The notes beneath the pieces are model-generated. The model made no database searches. It saw nothing but the letters and a program-made list of their open reading frames with translations, and had not been told where the DNA came from. From the NCBI RefSeq assembly GCF_036588685.1, contig NC_086379.1, positions 14,865,862-14,929,861 on the forward strand: a stretch of 64,000 nt of DNA. The letters run 5' to 3'. Of this stretch, positions 60,018 through 64,000 are shown piece after piece (position 1 is the stretch's first letter; the number at the start of each line of letters is the position of its first letter). The translations under genes were made by a program, and so were the position numbers. Source of the DNA: Mytilus trossulus (Eukaryota > Mollusca > Bivalvia > Mytilida > Mytilidae).

Positions 60018-60350
60018 ATTTTGCATCTTATACAAATCGAAAATAATCAGAAATAGAATTTGCCAAAACGATTGTGTATCAGTCTTCATAATTACGATTC
60101 GTTAACGTATTATAAAGTTAACATGTGTGCTGTGTCTATAATATTTGCAACAGATGTTCTATACCTATAAGGGTAATATGTATTTAATACAAGAACTTAA
60201 TTGCAAATATAAATCTGTTGGGTCCTGATACATATGTTAGTTAGAAATAGAAAATGTTATGTTTTAATTGTGTTATTAATATATTTAATCTAATATATGA
60301 TTGTCCTTGCCTTTTAAATTCCTAATCTGAAATAAAGAATAGTCGGAAAT
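60018..60350 (+). other. 3' UTR and poly(A) signal
   Basis: AT-rich non-coding stretch after the stop. AATAAA at 60331-60336 is the only canonical signal close to the stop, so cleavage is expected near 60350. Confidence 0.65.
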
Positions 60351-62227
60351 CAGGATTTATTGATTTCAATGCATCGTTTTTAACTTGAAGTTGACTATTT
60401 TAGAGAATACCAAAGGCCTATCTGGTGCACCGAATGACATGCCTGGTATCCATGATGAGATTACCACTTGCTAGGTATATGCCACTGTTGATTGACCTAT
60501 GACGTTTCGTCCTAAAATATATCACTAAACTTCATGTGCGCAAATTGATGCCATTAAGGGGCTCATTTCCCATAAATTTACAGTTCATAAAATGTCAAAA
60601 TAATTCGGAACACTTAAAGTTTGTCAACCTAAAGGCATGAATGCTATAAGAGTTAAAGGTATTTAATACAATATCCTGGCAAGATTGTGTCTCTTTGAAA
60701 TATGGGGTGATCATGTATTTAAATTATAATCCTGGTACTTGATAACTATTTACACCACTGGGTCGATGCCACTGCTGGTGGACGTTTCGTCCCCGAGGGT
60801 ATCACCAGCTCAGTAGTCAGCACTTCGGTGTTGACATAAATATCAATTATATGGTCATTTTTATAAATTTTCTGTTAACAAAACTTTAAATTTTTCGAAA
60901 AACTAAGGATTTTCTTACCCCAGGAGTAGATTACCTTAGCCGTATTTGGCACAACTTTTTGGAATTTTGGGTCCTCAATGCTCTTCAACTTTGTATTTGT
61001 TTGGCTTTTTAACTATTTTGATCTGAGCGTCACTGATGAGTCTTATTTAGACGAAACGCGCGTCTGGCGTTTGAATTATAATCCTGGTACTTTTGATAAC
61101 TATTTTCATATGTGACGTGTTGCGTAAAGACAAGTAAGCAAGTAAGTCATAGGGGAATATTTGCATCAATTTTATTCAAACTTAAGTTCGAAGAAACATA
61201 ACAATGAGATCTTTGAAGTTGCATGCATATAACTGCTAATTGTTTTTTGATAACTTTTTGTCATAATTGAATTAACAAGACTTAATTTTAAAATTAACAA
61301 TGCTTAATTTATTAGTATGGCCACAAAGTGGAATTATTTCCCAATTCACTAAACCATTGTAATGTTTATATGTGAAAAATGCTTTGAAATAAATAATGTG
61401 CATATTGGCAAATCAATAAGATTTGTTGTCATACAAAAGTGCGGCACAATGGAGTAAGTGTATAAAAGAAGGCTCCGAGAATTGTAAACTATATCTAAAG
61501 GTATTTTACTGTTTGGTCACCATTATGTCAAATACTAAACATGTGAAGAAATCTTGTTTGAAGATCATTTTTTCTGTATGTCTTAATATTCACCCGTTGA
61601 CAAGATATTTGAAATCAGCTTTACATATGAACTAACATGAAGATTTCCAATATTTCAATATATTCGTTCTTGTTCTTGTAGTAAATACGGAAAAAAATTC
61701 CCTGAGAAAAGGTCTAACACAAAACTTATAAAAAAATCGATTTGTGAATGTATATATCAGTGAATGGCTCTATGTGAATTCTTTCTCTTCCAATCATTAA
61801 TATTCTTAATTCACTTTCCTTGTGAAAAGCTATTGAAAACAAACAACAAAATGATATGAGTAAAACTTGGAAACTCTTAGTAATATAACATGAAACAATA
61901 ACAAACAAGAATCGTCAAACTTTGTCAACAATTTTCTGGCTTCAGGATGTTCGCTTCCTCTTTTACAGATTGAAGCCGTTTAAAAGTTTGTAGGAAATCT
62001 AGATTTTTCCTACATCTAACATTGGCATACTTTTTCCTTGAAAAATGTGAAAAAATAGCAAGGATTTTATAAGATATTTATGGCGTGTTTAACTGTATGT
62101 AATACAATGATGAAAAGAAAGATAAGGTTTACCGTGCAAATTTTAATGGCAATATATGGATGAAAGCAGAAGATTCCGAACATGTGACAAATTTCGAAAA
62201 CAAAAAAAGCGAACATCCTTAACAGTC
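60351..62227. other. Intergenic region between the two convergent polycystin genes
   Basis: 60400-61110 is composite repeat: two diverged GCCACTG-x-GACGTTTCGTCC-type blocks (60480 and 60770), then family A. 61110-62227 is AT-rich and contains no exon; the short open frames lack family support. ATTAAA on the minus strand at 62142-62147 is a weak poly(A) candidate for the minus gene. Confidence 0.6.
60945..61105 (+). repeat. Dispersed repeat family A, copy 5 (best preserved)
   Basis: CCTTAGCCGTATTTGGCACA, GGAATTTTGGGTCCTCAATG, CTCTTCAACTTTGTATTTG, GATCTGAGCGTCACTGATGA, ACGAAACGCGCGTCTGGCGT, TATAATCCTGGTAC. Confidence 0.9.
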
Positions 62228-62742
62228 TTATCCTATAACACCTTGAATTTTCTTCCACATGAAATCAACAATCTCATACTCGTTCGTTTGATTGGCGACA
62301 TTTTCCTTCACGGTGTTGAAAGCATCTGCAATTATCGTTAGGAAAATACTCATTAACCCAACATAAACTATGAAAATAAACAAAAAGAAAAATATTGGGC
62401 CCAAAATCTTTTGTGATGCTTCCATTGCGGCGAAATCAAAACTACCCAACGTGAATGCAAACATTGATTCTGCTGCACTGACAAAACTGGCAAATGCATA
62501 TAAGGTAGAACCAAAAAGGAGAAATCCAAATATGGTGAACGCTAAAAAGTACATAATGAACGCAAACGAAAAAACTTTCAGATCTTTTGATGCTAAATTT
62601 ACTGTATCTCCCAACATATTCATTTTCTTGTTAAACTGTAGAAGCTTAAGAAACTGTATGGTAGCAAGAAACACGACTATTCCAACCATATAACTGTAAA
62701 GTTCATCATACGCAGCGAGAGACTGGAAATTAACGTTGTCAG
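62228..62742 (-). CDS. Second polycystin-family channel gene, last coding exon (5' partial)
   Basis: Minus strand; acceptor TATTACAG just above 62742, phase 1, stop TAA at 62230-62228. It begins DNVNFQSLAAYDE and covers S4 (MVGIVVFLATIQFLKLLQF), S5 (FSFAFIMYFLAFTIFGFLLF), pore with TLGSFDF (LGS at 62449-62441) and S6 (FIVYVGLMSIFLTIIADAF), ending at NEYEIVDFMWKKIQGVIG. It aligns without gaps to exon 42 of the main gene over 158 residues (57 identical by my count), and its intron position and phase are the same. There is no coiled-coil tail unless the weak donor GTGTTA near the end is used. Upstream exons lie beyond the right edge; none is recognisable in 62743-64000. Confidence 0.88.
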
Positions 62743-63224
62743 CTGTAATAAAAAAACAAACATTACCGGTATTAATAAGTACATGGTTGTGTATATGCAG
62801 TGAAAGCATATTCTTTTCTACAAGAGAAACTGTCAACTAAACAAGCGAATTAATGTTTTATATTAGAAATAGTCTGACGACAAAAATGATTTATCGATTA
62901 AGGGGATTTAGGTAATTGTAAAAAATTATGAAGTTTATACTTTGCGAATATGACTGCTTCGTGAAAAAACAGTTACCTGATATTTCACATTATTCAACGT
63001 AAACACTCAATAAGGCGATTTAAACATTGATAATATACCAAGTTATGATTTAAAATATAAGACGAGATTGATGGGCCCCTATTATAACCCGAGAACGACA
63101 AAACAAAATTATGTTCTTCAGTTTGATTCAATGGTGTTGCCCGTGTTGTTTTTGTACCCCTATATGTGAAATTTTGTTCATGCATCATTGACAATCTAAG
63201 GAAATTGATGCGACTGTCGTACAA

Positions 63225-63330
63225 GGTTTAGCGCTATAAAACCAGGTTCAATCCACCATTTTCTTCATTTGAAAATGTCTGTTTCAAGTCAGGAGTATGA
63301 CAGTTGTTGTCCATTCGTTTGAAGTGTTTT
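63225..63330 (+). repeat. Dispersed repeat family E, left part
   Basis: AAACCAGGTTCAATCCACCA, TTTTCTTCATTTGAAAATGT, CAAGTCAGGAGTATGACAGT, TGTTGTCCATTCGTTTGAAG. Confidence 0.8.
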
Positions 63331-63354
63331 AAGGATGTTCTTATCCCTGACAGA

Positions 63355-63495
63355 ACACCCCAGCCGTATTGGGCACAATTTTCTGGAACTTGTGCTCCTC
63401 AATGTTCTTCAACTTTGTCCTTTTTATTTGGCTTTCGAACATTTTTAAATAGAGCGTCACTGGCGTATGGAATTGTAATCTGGTACCTTTTGTTA
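63355..63495 (+). repeat. Dispersed repeat family A, copy 6
   Basis: CCAGCCGTATTGGGCACAAT, TCCTCAATGTTCTTCAACTT, TAGAGCGTCACTGGCGTATG, TAATCTGGTACC. The GATGAGTC...CGCGCGTCT block is deleted. Confidence 0.8.
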
Positions 63496-63559
63496 GCTAT
63501 TATTCGTGTGTTTCTCTGTCCTATATGTTCTCCTATTTATTTGTATGGTAGTCCTAGCA

Positions 63560-63955
63560 TGTAATGTTGTTATTTTAATGTTACATTCAACATTGCCATA
63601 AAAGCGGGAGGTTTGGCATGCAACTAAACCAGGTTCAACCCACCATTTTTTTTAATAAAATATCCTGTACCAAGTCAGGAAAATGGCCATTGTTATATTA
63701 TAGTTCGTTTCTGTGTGTTGCATTTTAATGTTGTGTTTTTGTTGTGTTGTAGTACTCCTCTAATATTTTATGTGTTTCCCTCAGATTTAGTTTGAAATCC
63801 GAATTTGTTTTTTTCTCAATCGATTTATGAATTTCGAACAGCAGTATACTACTGTTGCCTTTATTTATCATTTGATTTTGCCATTTGATTAGGGACTTTC
63901 CGTTTTTAATTTTCTTCGGAGTTCAGTATTTTTTTTAATTTACTTTTTATAGGGG
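63560..63955 (+). repeat. Dispersed repeat family E, right part
   Basis: AGGTTCAACCCACCATTTTT, TGTACCAAGTCAGG, TATATTATAGTTCGTTTCTG, TTCGAACAGCAGTATACTAC, TTTGATTTTGCCATTTGATT. Reference copy for the family E comparisons. Confidence 0.8.
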
Positions 63956-64000
63956 TGGGCTCCATCAGGAAGAAAAAAGCTCCAACAGAGCCATTTTTAT

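Larger units (their letters stand above)
62743..64000. other. Intron (minus-strand gene) filled with dispersed repeats
   Basis: 62743-63225 is AT-rich without a recognisable exon. 63225-63955 is family E with a family A copy between its parts. No polycystin exon is visible on the minus strand. Confidence 0.6.

Noticed and set aside
58713..58749. ATG at 58713 as a start for a separate channel gene
   Set aside because: It lies in intron 41, upstream of the acceptor TCTTTTCAG; exon 42 joins exon 41 in phase, with S4 following S3.
62994..63224. 76-codon minus-strand frame as an upstream exon of the paralogue
   Set aside because: No polycystin similarity and no good donor, and it runs into family E sequence.

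Overview
The window reads as animal nuclear DNA and most likely comes from a marine mussel (Mytilus or a close relative). It is AT-rich, and its genes are split by GT-AG introns. The introns and flanks are full of dispersed repeats of a kind I recognise from mussels, notably one with CGTCACTGATGAG followed by GACGAAACGCGCGTCTGG. The species call rests on memory of those repeats, not on a search. I see no bacterial or viral gene, tRNA, rRNA or CRISPR array.

Almost everything from base 1 to about 60350 is one plus-strand gene cut off at its 5' end by the window edge. I traced 43 coding exons by splice sites and domain continuity. Their lengths sum to 21198 nt, exactly 7066 codons including the stop, and the phase matches at all 42 junctions. 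The product is a giant polycystin-1-type (PKD1/LOV-1/REJ family) receptor-channel of at least 7065 residues. From N to C terminus it has: a Ser/Thr-rich mucin-like region of about 3500 residues (exons 1-3, including one 8.8-kb exon); a SEA domain; a short Thr-rich linker; eleven EGF modules, one per exon; a second SEA domain; a twelfth EGF; a string of PKD repeats; a REJ region; a GAIN/GPS region with an HL-T cleavage site; the first membrane segment; a PLAT domain; ten more membrane segments containing the polycystin TOP domain and pore; and a short acidic coiled-coil-like tail. A stop at 60015-60017 and AATAAA at 60331 close the gene.

Layout: 1-13594 mucin exons with three kinds of coding tandem repeat; 13793-18471 SEA1 and linker, with a 2.9-kb inverted-repeat-bounded insertion in intron 5; 18989-24668 EGF ladder; 25195-26442 SEA2 and EGF12; 27029-35941 PKD/REJ, with a 67-bp minisatellite in intron 22; 36764-46504 stalk and GAIN/GPS, with a 147-bp-period tandem element in intron 30 and a MITE with 120-bp inverted repeats in intron 32; 47313-53595 PLAT and TM2-TM4, with a 4.2-kb, 34-bp minisatellite in intron 35; 53929-60017 channel.

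After about 2.2 kb of mostly repeat sequence, a second polycystin-channel exon lies on the minus strand at 62228-62742. It is a paralogue arranged tail to tail, shares an intron position and phase with the main gene, and continues beyond the right edge.

How the parts could work together (inference): two SEA sites and the GPS could each self-cleave, giving a shed or non-covalently held mucin/EGF ectodomain on an 11-TM channel-like membrane unit, with PLAT coupling to lipid or partners. The nearby paralogue could be a co-subunit or simply a duplicated gene.
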